Assembly (NCBI RefSeq): GCF_000374045.1
Contig: NZ_KB893325.1
Span: forward strand, 47,711-111,710
DNA: 64,000 bases
Direction: 5' to 3'
Source of the DNA: Segetibacter koreensis DSM 18137
GTDB lineage: Bacteria; Bacteroidota; Bacteroidia; Chitinophagales; Chitinophagaceae
The stretch's first letter is position 1. Each line of letters begins with the position of its first letter. Below are positions 36,821 to 45,258 of this stretch, in pieces. The notes under the pieces were generated by a model. It was given only the letters and a program-made list of their open reading frames with translations. It did no database searches and was not told where the DNA came from. Both the position numbers and the translations under genes were made by a program.

Positions 36821-38125
36821 TTATGCCGTGTTTATTTTGCTCGCCGTCAATATTCTAATTATTCCGTAGGAAACATGCATCGTCATATTAACAATAGCTA
36901 TAACTATATTAAGTATCAATATTCCATGTAAAGATGAAACATCCAAAAGGTACGCTCCACAAATTATTGATAATATATTTACCGGAATTGAAATTACTGG
37001 ATTAATTACCCACCCTCTGCTTGTGCATAAGTAAAATGATAAACCGGCAATAGAACTTAAGCAACTTGCTGCCATAATCAGCACGAGCTGATTAGTTAAA
37101 CCGGAAAATTTCGGTCCTAAAATCCATAATACTTCGGAAGAAAAAAACCATATGACGGTGACAATGAGGGAAGTTAAAAATAATAGTCCTACCTGAATTT
37201 GCGCATAACGTTTAATCAGCAATATTGAATTGTTTGGTAAACGAGCAAAACGAGGTAAAACAAGAGTATAAAATAATATATTAAATAAGTTGATAATTAC
37301 ACTAAGTCTGCTTAAAGCACCCAATTGAGAAAGGGCAACCGTTGATCCAAATATTGAAAGAAGCCATATAGTAACTTGCCCTGACAGACAAGAATAAATT
37401 GCATCAGGAAGAGTTCTTTTGACTGTACCCAGAATTTCTTTTTGAATCACAGGATCCGCTTTTTGATTCCTGTCAGCGTAACTGGATGACACTTTTTCTA
37501 AACGTCTGTTTGCCCAAATTTGAGGAAGACCTGCAGCAAGGATTGCGATAAATGCCCAAGGGAATATAAAGAGGGAAATACACAACAAAGCGAGACGCCC
37601 CAGATTAGTAAGAACTTGAATTTTTTGTAAAGGTGAAATGTCCTGCCGGAGTTTTGGAGCAATATCAAGTAAATTACCAAACAATGTTGACAAAAAGCCA
37701 GGAATAAGTGACACAGTAATAAGGATGGCAATCCCCCATGTAGCGTGTTGCTGCCTTAGAAGAAAAAGCATTGCAGGGATTGCAAAGAGCAGACTAATTA
37801 TTGAAAACCTTTTTCTAAGACTAATACCTGTTGCAATAACTACTCCAAGCTTTTCTTTACTTTGCCACACCTTGCCTCCCTGAGCTAGCACTCCAGTTGA
37901 TATACCCCCATCAGCTAACATAATCATTGCGCCCGACATAGTGCTTACTATTGTATAAAATGCATATTCTTGTGTCGACAATAGCCGAATAATCAGAATT
38001 CCGCTTGCAAAGCCTATTACCTGCACCACAACTTGGGCAGAACCTGTAATTGTCAAAAGCTTACTCCATTCAAGCACTTTAGCGTAAGAAGGATTTGAAT
38101 ACACCCGTTGAACAAGTGCTTTCAT
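36821..38125 (-). CDS. Wzx-type polysaccharide flippase
   Basis: 434 residues from ATG 38125 (the frame extends ten codons further to 38155). About twelve to fourteen hydrophobic helices are spread evenly, beginning with T-G-S-A-Q-V-V-V-Q-V-I-G-F-A-S-G and I-I-R-L-L-S-T-Q-E-Y-A, the pattern of the MOP/PST flippase family. It should move undecaprenyl-diphosphate-linked repeat units to the periplasm. It sits between the glycosyltransferase series and the nine-gene amino-sugar block. Confidence 0.87.
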   Translation of the reverse strand: MKALVQRVYSNPSYAKVLEWSKLLTITGSAQVVVQVIGFASGILIIRLLSTQEYAFYTIVSTMSGAMIMLADGGISTGVLAQGGKVWQSKEKLGVVIATGISLRKRFSIISLLFAIPAMLFLLRQQHATWGIAILITVSLIPGFLSTLFGNLLDIAPKLRQDISPLQKIQVLTNLGRLALLCISLFIFPWAFIAILAAGLPQIWANRRLEKVSSSYADRNQKADPVIQKEILGTVKRTLPDAIYSCLSGQVTIWLLSIFGSTVALSQLGALSRLSVIINLFNILFYTLVLPRFARLPNNSILLIKRYAQIQVGLLFLTSLIVTVIWFFSSEVLWILGPKFSGLTNQLVLIMAASCLSSIAGLSFYLCTSRGWVINPVISIPVNILSIICGAYLLDVSSLHGILILNIVIAIVNMTMHVSYGIIRILTASKINTA

Positions 38126-38184
38126 AGAAGTAATACTAGTATATTTAACACACAAAAGGATTTTATCACTCTGTAAGTTTTTAA

Positions 38185-39339
38185 TTAAAATGCAGGAACT
38201 TCTTGATGTTTATTTTTAACTATTGACAAAAAAGTATCAATAATAAATTCTAACTCCTTTTTCTGCAAAGGTACATACAAGGGTAAAATAATAGAATTAT
38301 CCTGCAGATCCTCAGAAACTGGTAAACTTACGTTCTTTGCTTCTTGTTTATAAGCACTTTCCCGGTGTGAGGTCATGATACCTCTTCTGCTTGCAATTCC
38401 CTTATCTAACAATTTTTGCATCAATGAATTTCGGTCGATGGGACAAGACTTTTTAAGATAAATACTGTATGATTGATAATTGCTTAAATATCCTTCCTTT
38501 TCTAACGGCAATTGCAAAAAAGATAAATGACGGAAAGCTTCATTATAGACCGCTGCAATCTTTCTTCGTTCATTTACAATCCAATCAAGCTTCTCTAATT
38601 GCTTAATACCAACTGCAGCTTGAATATCTGTCATTCTGTAATTGTATCCAACCTCTACGTGATCTTCAAAAACTATCTTTTTTGCTTCGTGCCTGACCCG
38701 ATCATTGATAGACATCCCATGCTGCCGCAATAACCTGAGCCGGTTGTAGTAGTCTTCACGACTTGTTGTTATCATTCCCCCATCGCCCGTTGAAATAACT
38801 TTTCTGGGATGAAAAGAAAAACATACTAATTCAGAATGAGAACCAACCTTTTTTCCTTTATATGCTGATCCCGCAGCACAGGCAGCATCTTCAATAAGTT
38901 TTAGATCGTACTTGCTGCACAACACTTTGAATGCATCAATGTCGGCAGGCATGCCTATCTGGTGTACTAGCAAAATGGCTTTCGTCTTTATTGTTATCCT
39001 TTTCTCGACATCAACAGGATCAAGATTGTATGTCTCTTTTTGTACTTCGGCAAAGACAGGTGTGGCGCCAACATATTTGATAGCATTGGCGGTAGCTATA
39101 TAACTCATCGATGGGCAAATAACTTCATCACCTGGGCCAATGCCAGCAACAACCATGGCTAAATGTAAAGCTGTAGTGCAGTTAGAGACAGCAACAGCAT
39201 ATTTAGCGCCGGTATAAGCAGCAAACTTCTCTTCAAACTCCTGCACTTTTGGTCCTTGCGTAATCCATCCTGAAAGAATAGTGTCGTAAGCGGCTTGTGC
39301 TTCTTCCTCTGTTAAATATGGTTTTGCTATCGGAATCAT
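38185..39339 (-). CDS. DegT/DnrJ/EryC1 aminotransferase (perosamine synthetase-like)
   Basis: 384 residues, a PLP-dependent sugar aminotransferase. The N-terminus I-P-I-A-K-P-Y-L, the phosphate-binding S-N-C-T-T-A-L-H-L-A, and the internal-aldimine Lys in S-F-H-P-R-K-V-I-S-T-G are visible. The sequence style resembles perosamine/4-keto-6-deoxy-hexose aminotransferases. It would add an amino group to a nucleotide 4-keto sugar before N-acylation. Its start overlaps the epimerase stop by 4 bases. It is the last gene of the compact nine-gene block. Confidence 0.88.
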   Translation of the reverse strand: MIPIAKPYLTEEEAQAAYDTILSGWITQGPKVQEFEEKFAAYTGAKYAVAVSNCTTALHLAMVVAGIGPGDEVICPSMSYIATANAIKYVGATPVFAEVQKETYNLDPVDVEKRITIKTKAILLVHQIGMPADIDAFKVLCSKYDLKLIEDAACAAGSAYKGKKVGSHSELVCFSFHPRKVISTGDGGMITTSREDYYNRLRLLRQHGMSINDRVRHEAKKIVFEDHVEVGYNYRMTDIQAAVGIKQLEKLDWIVNERRKIAAVYNEAFRHLSFLQLPLEKEGYLSNYQSYSIYLKKSCPIDRNSLMQKLLDKGIASRRGIMTSHRESAYKQEAKNVSLPVSEDLQDNSIILPLYVPLQKKELEFIIDTFLSIVKNKHQEVPAF

Positions 39340-40325
39340 ACGTTATAAACAATTGTTTTTTTCTTTTCAAAATACCATTTACTTAATTCATACAAACCTT
39401 TTTCTAAACCAACCGAAGGCTCAAAATTCAATAACTTTTTCGCTTTGCTATTATCTGCGAGTCTTCGGCTTACCGGGTTTATTGTATTTTCTTCTCTATG
39501 CTCTGAAATTAGGTTTGAATTATTTACTTCGAGCAAAACCTGTAAAAGTTGCTTGAGGCTTGTTTCTTCGCAATTACCCACATTGAATGCCTCATCCGAT
39601 ACATCGGATAATAAGGCAGCTACATTTGCTTTTGCTACATCCTTCACATAAACAAAATCCATGGTTGTGCTACCATCACCGTAAATCAGCGGCGGCTTTC
39701 CGTCGTTAATGCAATCCAACCATCGAATCATAACTTCAGTGTACTTGCCGTCGGTATCCATACGCGGTCCATAGACATTGAAATATCGCAGCGCTACATA
39801 ATCTAAACTGAACATAAACTTGTAGCTTCTGAACAATTGCTCGCCCCATAATTTTGCACCACCATAAAAAGTCTGGTTATTATAGGGGTTATCTGTTTCG
39901 GGTGTTGGAAAATGTTGTGCTAAACCGTATACCGAAGCGCTGGAACTATAGATTACCTTTTTTACCTTATGTTTTACGCACAATTCTGCTAACTCAAAGG
40001 TCGACTTCAACATTACATTAAAACCCTCTCTTGGACTAGCAGCGCATGCGTTGATTCGCAGAGCCGCCATGTGAAAAACATAGTCGACACCTTTAATGCA
40101 ATTCTCCAACAACTCTGCATCCCTTACATCACCTTCTACAAACTCAACTAAGGGATTATCTAAAAAAGATCGCATGTTTTCGTACGTGCCGCGAATTAGG
40201 TTATCAATAATGATAATTTTTGCGGGTTCATGTTTTAACAACTCTTCTACCACGTAAGAGCCTATAAACCCGGCACCACCTGTAATTAATATGTTACTGT
40301 TGTAAATTTTATTATGCATGTGCAT
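39336..40325 (-). CDS. NAD-dependent nucleotide-sugar epimerase/dehydratase
   Basis: 329 residues of the extended SDR type. T-G-G-A-G-F-I-G-S-Y begins at about residue 14. S-S-S-A-S-V-Y-G and the catalytic Y-G-G-A-K (Y-x3-K) follow. Y-F-N-V-Y-G-P-R completes the GalE/RmlB-like signature. It converts a nucleotide sugar, by 4-epimerisation or 4,6-dehydration. The GalE-like subgroup is more likely, as no T-D-E dehydratase triad is apparent. It overlaps the aminotransferase by 4 bases and the SMR gene by 14. Confidence 0.88.
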   Translation of the reverse strand: MHMHNKIYNSNILITGGAGFIGSYVVEELLKHEPAKIIIIDNLIRGTYENMRSFLDNPLVEFVEGDVRDAELLENCIKGVDYVFHMAALRINACAASPREGFNVMLKSTFELAELCVKHKVKKVIYSSSASVYGLAQHFPTPETDNPYNNQTFYGGAKLWGEQLFRSYKFMFSLDYVALRYFNVYGPRMDTDGKYTEVMIRWLDCINDGKPPLIYGDGSTTMDFVYVKDVAKANVAALLSDVSDEAFNVGNCEETSLKQLLQVLLEVNNSNLISEHREENTINPVSRRLADNSKAKKLLNFEPSVGLEKGLYELSKWYFEKKKTIVYNV

Positions 40326-40680
40326 GATTATTTATACTTAAGATGATGATTCCGCCTATAATTAATACAAACCCTAAAAAAGATAGTACGGATAACTTAT
40401 CCTGGAACAGGTAGTAACCTACTGCTATTGTAAAGATGAAGTTGATGCCGGTAGCTATCGGTATAATCAGAGAAAAATTGCTTGTTGAAAGAGCTTTGAA
40501 TAATGCGAGCGCTGAAAGTATGATTAGTAAAAAGGCCATTACAAATGGCGGATTAAGTAAGAATTTCAACCAGTCATTAAGTGTTGCCAAGCTTTTACCC
40601 CTTAATTGCCATTTAATTAATGCCGCTCCCGAAACATTAAAAGCAGCATATAATAGTATGTATAAGATTGCTTTTGCCAT
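40312..40680 (-). CDS. SMR/EamA-type small membrane protein (ArnE/F-like flippase candidate)
   Basis: 122 residues with four hydrophobic helices, the size and layout of SMR-family proteins. I-I-P-I-A-T-G-I-N-F-I-F-T resembles the helix-3 motif of ArnE/ArnF and other SMR subunits. It is preceded by an ArnC-like GT2 gene (1 base apart) and overlaps the epimerase. In the Arn pathway, ArnE/F flip undecaprenyl-phosphate-aminoarabinose; here a single subunit would have to form a homodimer. The flippase role is inferred from family and context. Confidence 0.75.
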   Translation of the reverse strand: MAKAILYILLYAAFNVSGAALIKWQLRGKSLATLNDWLKFLLNPPFVMAFLLIILSALALFKALSTSNFSLIIPIATGINFIFTIAVGYYLFQDKLSVLSFLGFVLIIGGIIILSINNHAHA

Positions 40681-40681
40681 T

Positions 40682-41656
40682 TTATTTTTCTTGGATAAAA
40701 ACTTCGCTTTCTTTAGTTAATTCCACTACTTCGTCAATCACAAAAACAGGTCTTTTCCTGCTAGCATCTAACGTTCGCCATAGATATTCGGCAATTATTC
40801 CTAATGAAATATTAGTGATCCCAAAACCTACCATCAATATAGAGATAAGGGCAGGCCAGCCGCTAACCAAATCATTGAAGACAAGTTTTCTGAAAATAAT
40901 ATAACCAGTCCATAAAGTACCAAAAAAGAAAAACATAATGCCTATAATTGATACAAGCCTAATAGGTGCAAATGAGAAGGCAACGAAGGAATCAATAAAA
41001 AGCTTTATTTTTTTTGAAACTGTCCATTTGCTAGCGCCTGTCTTCCTTTCCCTTTTTTTATAAGATATACAATCCTGCCGAAATCCCAGTCCCAATATTT
41101 GTAGAAAAATGGAAGAGTTTGCTTCTATATTACGAACTAATTGTCTCGCTACTTTTTTACGAAACATGACAATATCAAAACCTTTTTCAGGAAAGTTTTT
41201 AAAAGCAAACTTTTTCATTAAAAAGGCATAGCCAGCAGAGAAGGCCCTTTCGGCAAATGATGAATTAGTACTCTCACGTTGTGCCCAAACAATGTCGTTG
41301 CCTTCTTCCATCTTTGCCTTCATTTCTACAATCAATTCAAGAGGATCCTGGAGGTCTGCATAGTTAAAACAGATAAAATCACCTGAAGCATAGGCGACGC
41401 CAGCGCGCAAAGCTGCATGGGAGCCAAAGTTGCGTGAAAGGTTTATAATTTTTGCGTGGTACGTGTCATGCCCCATGTGAGAAAGCCTTGCGGCTGAATG
41501 ATCTACAGAACCGTCATTAACAAAAATAACCTCTCCCTTAATAAGAGTATTTTCTGCAAAAAACTCATTCAGGCTTTTTACCAGGAATGGTATTCCTTCA
41601 TACTCATTAAATATGGGAATAATTACTGTTACTGTATTTTGCTCGATGTCAAACAT
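40682..41656 (-). CDS. Polyprenyl-phosphate glycosyltransferase, GT2 (ArnC/GtrB/DPM1-like)
   Basis: 324 residues. The GT-A half has V-I-I-P-I-F-N-E-Y-E-G, V-N-D-G-S and the hallmark D-L-Q-D-P-L-E-L-I, with K-x-R-x-x-K-T-G-A-S-K-W further on. Two C-terminal membrane helices (about 235-255 and 270-295) complete the layout of ArnC and GtrB. These enzymes transfer one sugar from a nucleotide donor to undecaprenyl phosphate. The stop lies 1 base before the SMR gene; its start overlaps the formyltransferase by 8 bases. Confidence 0.88.
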   Translation of the reverse strand: MFDIEQNTVTVIIPIFNEYEGIPFLVKSLNEFFAENTLIKGEVIFVNDGSVDHSAARLSHMGHDTYHAKIINLSRNFGSHAALRAGVAYASGDFICFNYADLQDPLELIVEMKAKMEEGNDIVWAQRESTNSSFAERAFSAGYAFLMKKFAFKNFPEKGFDIVMFRKKVARQLVRNIEANSSIFLQILGLGFRQDCISYKKRERKTGASKWTVSKKIKLFIDSFVAFSFAPIRLVSIIGIMFFFFGTLWTGYIIFRKLVFNDLVSGWPALISILMVGFGITNISLGIIAEYLWRTLDASRKRPVFVIDEVVELTKESEVFIQEK

Positions 41657-42596
41657 ATGATTTGAATTTGAATCGTACTCTAATACTTTTGATAAGTGCT
41701 GCGGCAGGCATTCGTTTTCCCATATGCTCTATTTCCTGCACCTCTAACATTCCATTTTTACATGCTACAATAATGTTGTTCGTATTTTTATCAACAGCTA
41801 CTACGTGGCCGGGCACCGCCAAAAACGGCTCTTGCGGCTGATAATAAGAAGCCTTCCATATAATTACTTTTTCTCCATCAAAAAAAGTAAAAGCACCACT
41901 ATAAGGATGGCCGGAAGCGCGAACAAGTTTATGGATATCTTCTGCATTTTGATGCCAGTCAATCTGGCTATCTTCAGGAAGCCGGGGATAACAACGAAGG
42001 CCGTGTACACTACCTTTCAATTCAAAAGCGTCGGGGTCTTCTAAAACTTTTTTCACTGCCTCCTCATAAAGCAAAGGCGCAGCCTCTTCAGCTTGCTTTA
42101 AAATATCGGCTATATACGAATCGTCAGTTATGGGTATTGCTTTTCTACAGATTACGTCACCTGCATCGAGAATAGGATCCATCTTATGGATATTGGCGTT
42201 AATATGTCTTTCTCCGTTAATAATGCTCCAGTTAACAGTAGCATTGCCCTTATAATCAGGTAAGTTGCCAAGGTGAAAATTGAGAATGCCACATTCAAAT
42301 AAATCAAGAAATTTCTTAGGAATAGTAAATTTCCAATTGGCACTGATTGCTACACGGATGTTATTGCCCTTTATTATTTCAATGATTTCATCAGTATACA
42401 AAACCTTTGTTATGAAAAAACGGGCTCCAATACAATTTGCCAATTTTTCGAAATCGTGATGCTTGATATCATACTCTTCGTATGCCTCCTCTGTAATAAT
42501 AGCTTTGAATGTGTATCCGATCGATTTTAAATACCGGATAGCATCGTACAAGTATCTTGAACGGCCAATAGCTATTAAATTTTCCCTTGAATTCAT
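41649..42596 (-). CDS. Sugar N-formyltransferase (ArnA/Fmt-type)
   Basis: 315 residues. The catalytic triad of 10-formyl-THF-dependent formyltransferases is present: N106 and H108 (I-L-N-F-H-L-G) and D144 (L-D-A-G-D-V). The spacing equals that of ArnA (N102, H104, D140). The C-terminal subdomain has the ArnA-like stretch Y-P-R-L-P-E-D-S-Q-I-D-W and L-V-R-A-S-G-H-P-Y-S-G-A-F. This separates it from methionyl-tRNA formyltransferase. It should N-formylate an amino sugar, nucleotide-linked or lipid-linked. It overlaps both neighbours (4 and 8 bases). Confidence 0.87.
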   Translation of the reverse strand: MNSRENLIAIGRSRYLYDAIRYLKSIGYTFKAIITEEAYEEYDIKHHDFEKLANCIGARFFITKVLYTDEIIEIIKGNNIRVAISANWKFTIPKKFLDLFECGILNFHLGNLPDYKGNATVNWSIINGERHINANIHKMDPILDAGDVICRKAIPITDDSYIADILKQAEEAAPLLYEEAVKKVLEDPDAFELKGSVHGLRCYPRLPEDSQIDWHQNAEDIHKLVRASGHPYSGAFTFFDGEKVIIWKASYYQPQEPFLAVPGHVVAVDKNTNNIIVACKNGMLEVQEIEHMGKRMPAAALIKSIRVRFKFKSYV

Positions 42597-43633
42597 AACA
42601 GTTCCAGTATGGGAATATTATTGTGATGGTAGTTGCCCGTAATTAATGCTTCACCAACCTTTAGCCCACCTGCCTGTAAACGTATAATAGGATCGTAACC
42701 GATGGCAGAGGGAAGAATACCCATATGACCACTGCCTACATGTTCAGGAAAATAGTTGATGCTCGCAGCATCTAATGCTTTCGCATCAACATCTCCTGCA
42801 TATCGCAAGATCAATGGATGGTTTAAACCTGACTTAATACTTTCGACTGATATTGGATATTGACTGTCATCGCCTATCCATGTATCACCAAAAGGGTAAG
42901 CTGTGAAAATAACAGCTTCAGCATCTTTATAATTTTCAGGAATATTTACTTCCGGGAAACAGCTAAGCCATTCTACATTTTCTAAACCATCGTATTTATG
43001 CTTGTTTTCCTGCTTGTCTATAATGCCTAATCTATCACAGATTTTTGCTACTACTTTAGCAATGTAAGGTCCAAAATCATTATTGCAGAGGAGAATAAAC
43101 CTGTTGCGATAAAGACATAGCCCCGCGTCTAATATTTGCTTTACGGCCATGTCGCCTAAAAAGTTAAAAACATCTACTTCAGGATGTCTTTCATTTGTAG
43201 CTCCAATTTTAAATCGCCTCTGTCTAATGTAGTCAATCTCCATATCGGCATCGCGCCATTCCCATGCTTCATACATTAGAGGAATAACAACATCATCTTT
43301 TGCATGCTGAAGTTTCTCTTTGTTTAATGGCCGCAAATGGCCGGAGTTCGTAATAATATCTGCTTGTGCAATTACCGAAGGCGTAATGGTATCAATAAAT
43401 GTTATATCCAGGTTGTTCTTAAAATCAGAATAAACTTCTTTAGTTTTTTCAAATACTTCATCTACTGTTCCGTATCGGGTATTTTTTGAATAAGCATAAA
43501 CCTTAGCTCCTGCAATTGCGGCCAAAATTGGTGTTACCACATATGCACCTGTTGCAGCTTCCGTAAGCACTACCTTCCCTTTTAAATCAAGGTCCAAAGC
43601 TTGTACCCTTTTACTCAATTTGTTTATCAGCAT
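42593..43633 (-). CDS. Conserved-looking Rossmann-like protein of unknown function
   Basis: 346 residues, no signal peptide or membrane helix. K-V-V-L-T-E-A-A-T-G-A-Y-V-V-T at residues 20-35 suggests a Rossmann-type dinucleotide or nucleotide site. A second alpha/beta segment carries R-F-I-L-L-C-N-N-D-F-G-P-Y-I-A. The C-terminus is rich in G-S-G-H-M-G-I-L-P-S-A and similar loops. The fold might be a two-domain dehydrogenase-like one. It is locked between aminotransferase and formyltransferase genes (3-base gap and 4-base overlap), so a step in amino-sugar synthesis is likely but unidentified. Confidence 0.6.
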   Translation of the reverse strand: MLINKLSKRVQALDLDLKGKVVLTEAATGAYVVTPILAAIAGAKVYAYSKNTRYGTVDEVFEKTKEVYSDFKNNLDITFIDTITPSVIAQADIITNSGHLRPLNKEKLQHAKDDVVIPLMYEAWEWRDADMEIDYIRQRRFKIGATNERHPEVDVFNFLGDMAVKQILDAGLCLYRNRFILLCNNDFGPYIAKVVAKICDRLGIIDKQENKHKYDGLENVEWLSCFPEVNIPENYKDAEAVIFTAYPFGDTWIGDDSQYPISVESIKSGLNHPLILRYAGDVDAKALDAASINYFPEHVGSGHMGILPSAIGYDPIIRLQAGGLKVGEALITGNYHHNNIPILELL

Positions 43634-43636
43634 ACC

Positions 43637-44752
43637 TTAATACCTGTTCAAAACATCAATTACATACTCAATTTCGTCATCTGCCAGTTCAGCATACATT
43701 GGTAGTGACAAACAATGATTTGCCAAGTATTCTGCATTAGGGCAATCACCTTCCTTATACTCAAGCACTGAGTAGGCTTTTTGCAGATGACATGGAACGG
43801 GATAGTGCAAACCCGGGAAAATATTATTCTCATGTAAGTATTTAATAAGGCTGTCTCTATCGTCTGTTGTTACTACAAACAAATGATAAATAGAATTTGC
43901 CCAATGTGGTTGAGCTTGTACAGTTATCTGAGGATTGTTGACATCCTGTTGATACCGCTTCGCGATCTCTTTTCTTCGGTTATTCCATCCTTCCAAGTAT
44001 TTCAGTTTCACATTTAAAGAAGCTCCTTCCAAACCACCCATTCGCATATTAAATCCTATTTCATCATGATAATAACGAATTTTAGAACCATGATTTCTTA
44101 AGCTCAATAAATGCTTATAGTATTCTTCATTGTTTGTGGTAATGCCGCCAGCTTCACCACATGCGCCTAAATTTTTTCCGGGATAAAAACTGAAACAGGC
44201 CATTTCTCCAAATCCGCCAACAGGCAAACCCTTATACTCAGCACCTTGCGCCTGCGCCGCATCTTCCAGTAAATAAAGGTGGTGTTTCTTGCATATATCT
44301 GCTACCAAATCTACATCAAATGGTTGACCATACAAGTGCACACCCACAATTGCTTTTGTACGTGGGCTTATCTTTTCTTCTATTTTATTCGCATCAATTT
44401 GCCATGTGTCAGACGTGCAATCGACAAATACAGGAGTAGCGCCGGTATATGACACACCCCAGGCGGTAGCAATAAAGGTATTGGCAGGAACAATAACTTC
44501 GTCTCCTGACCCTATCCCTAAAGCAAGCATTGCAAGATGTAGAGCTGAAGTACCATTATTGACACCTACTGCAAATTTTGTTTGACAAAAAGAAGCAAAA
44601 CTTTTTTCGAACTCTTCTACAAATGGTCCTCCAGAGAAAGCGGTATTATCATACACTTTTTCAAAAGCCTCAAATACCTCTTTTTTAATCTGTTGATGTT
44701 GGCCTTTCAGATCGAGGCACTGAATTTTTTTTTGGGTTGCTACACTATACAT
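43637..44752 (-). CDS. DegT-family aminotransferase (WbpE/FdtB-like, 3-amino sugars)
   Basis: 371 residues from ATG 44752; a TTG three codons upstream is also in frame. PLP elements: N-N-G-T-S-A-L-H-L-A for phosphate and the Lys in S-F-Y-P-G-K-N-L-G-A-C-G. The Y-P-G-K-N-L-G-A signature is that of aminotransferases acting on 3-keto sugars (WbpE, FdtB, DesV groups). It is followed upstream by acetyltransferase and dehydrogenase genes of the matching types, so it likely makes a 3-amino sugar that is then acetylated. Confidence 0.87.
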   Translation of the reverse strand: MYSVATQKKIQCLDLKGQHQQIKKEVFEAFEKVYDNTAFSGGPFVEEFEKSFASFCQTKFAVGVNNGTSALHLAMLALGIGSGDEVIVPANTFIATAWGVSYTGATPVFVDCTSDTWQIDANKIEEKISPRTKAIVGVHLYGQPFDVDLVADICKKHHLYLLEDAAQAQGAEYKGLPVGGFGEMACFSFYPGKNLGACGEAGGITTNNEEYYKHLLSLRNHGSKIRYYHDEIGFNMRMGGLEGASLNVKLKYLEGWNNRRKEIAKRYQQDVNNPQITVQAQPHWANSIYHLFVVTTDDRDSLIKYLHENNIFPGLHYPVPCHLQKAYSVLEYKEGDCPNAEYLANHCLSLPMYAELADDEIEYVIDVLNRY

Positions 44753-44753
44753 A

Positions 44754-45257
44754 TCAGGCAAGTGTTTTTTCTAAATACTTAATAATGCGGGCTGGATTAC
44801 CCGCAACAACTGCATTTTCGGGTACATCTCTCGTAACTACTGATCCGGCTCCTATAACAGCTCTTTTCCCTACTTTGACTCCACAAAGTATTGTTACGCT
44901 TGAGCCGATAGAAGCACCTTGTTCCACATACGTTTCTACGCAATTCCAGTCTGTTTCTGTTTGCAACGAACCGTCTTCATTGGTAGCCCTTGGAAATTTA
45001 TCATTAATAAAGGTTACGTTATGGCCAATAAAAACATTATCGGCGATATGCACTCCTTCACATATAAAAGTGTGGCTGGAGATCTTGCAATTTTTTCCTA
45101 TGGTTGCTCCTTTTTGGATCTCGACAAAAGTTCCGATTTTAGAACCGTCATCGATGCTGCATCCATAAGCATTTACAAAATTGTAAATCTTCACATCTTT
45201 TCCCAATCTTACATTTTGTAAGCTTTGCTTATCACTATTATTAGAAACGGTTTCCAT
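44754..45257 (-). CDS. Hexapeptide N-acetyltransferase (WbpD/WlbB-like)
   Basis: 167 residues of beta-helix hexads. It has the WbpD-type start (V-R-L-G-K-D-V-K-I-Y-N-F-V-N-A-Y-G), the catalytic N in F-I-N-D-K-F-P-R, and the end V-V-T-R-D-V-P-E-N-A-V-V-A-G-N-P. WbpD/WlbB acetylate the 3-amino group of UDP-GlcNAc(3N)A using acetyl-CoA. Here it lies between the aminotransferase and Gfo/Idh genes, 1 base from each, in the same grouping as the Pseudomonas wbp genes. Confidence 0.86.
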   Translation of the reverse strand: METVSNNSDKQSLQNVRLGKDVKIYNFVNAYGCSIDDGSKIGTFVEIQKGATIGKNCKISSHTFICEGVHIADNVFIGHNVTFINDKFPRATNEDGSLQTETDWNCVETYVEQGASIGSSVTILCGVKVGKRAVIGAGSVVTRDVPENAVVAGNPARIIKYLEKTLA

Positions 45258-45258
45258 C

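Noticed and set aside
41649..42596. Methionyl-tRNA formyltransferase
   Set aside because: The N/H/D triad is shared, but the C-terminal part is of ArnA type and the gene overlaps sugar-transfer genes; a translation role does not fit.
44737..45168. 143-codon plus-strand frame across the acetyltransferase gene
   Set aside because: Antisense to well-matched hexapeptide repeats; the regular repeat keeps the opposite frame open by chance.
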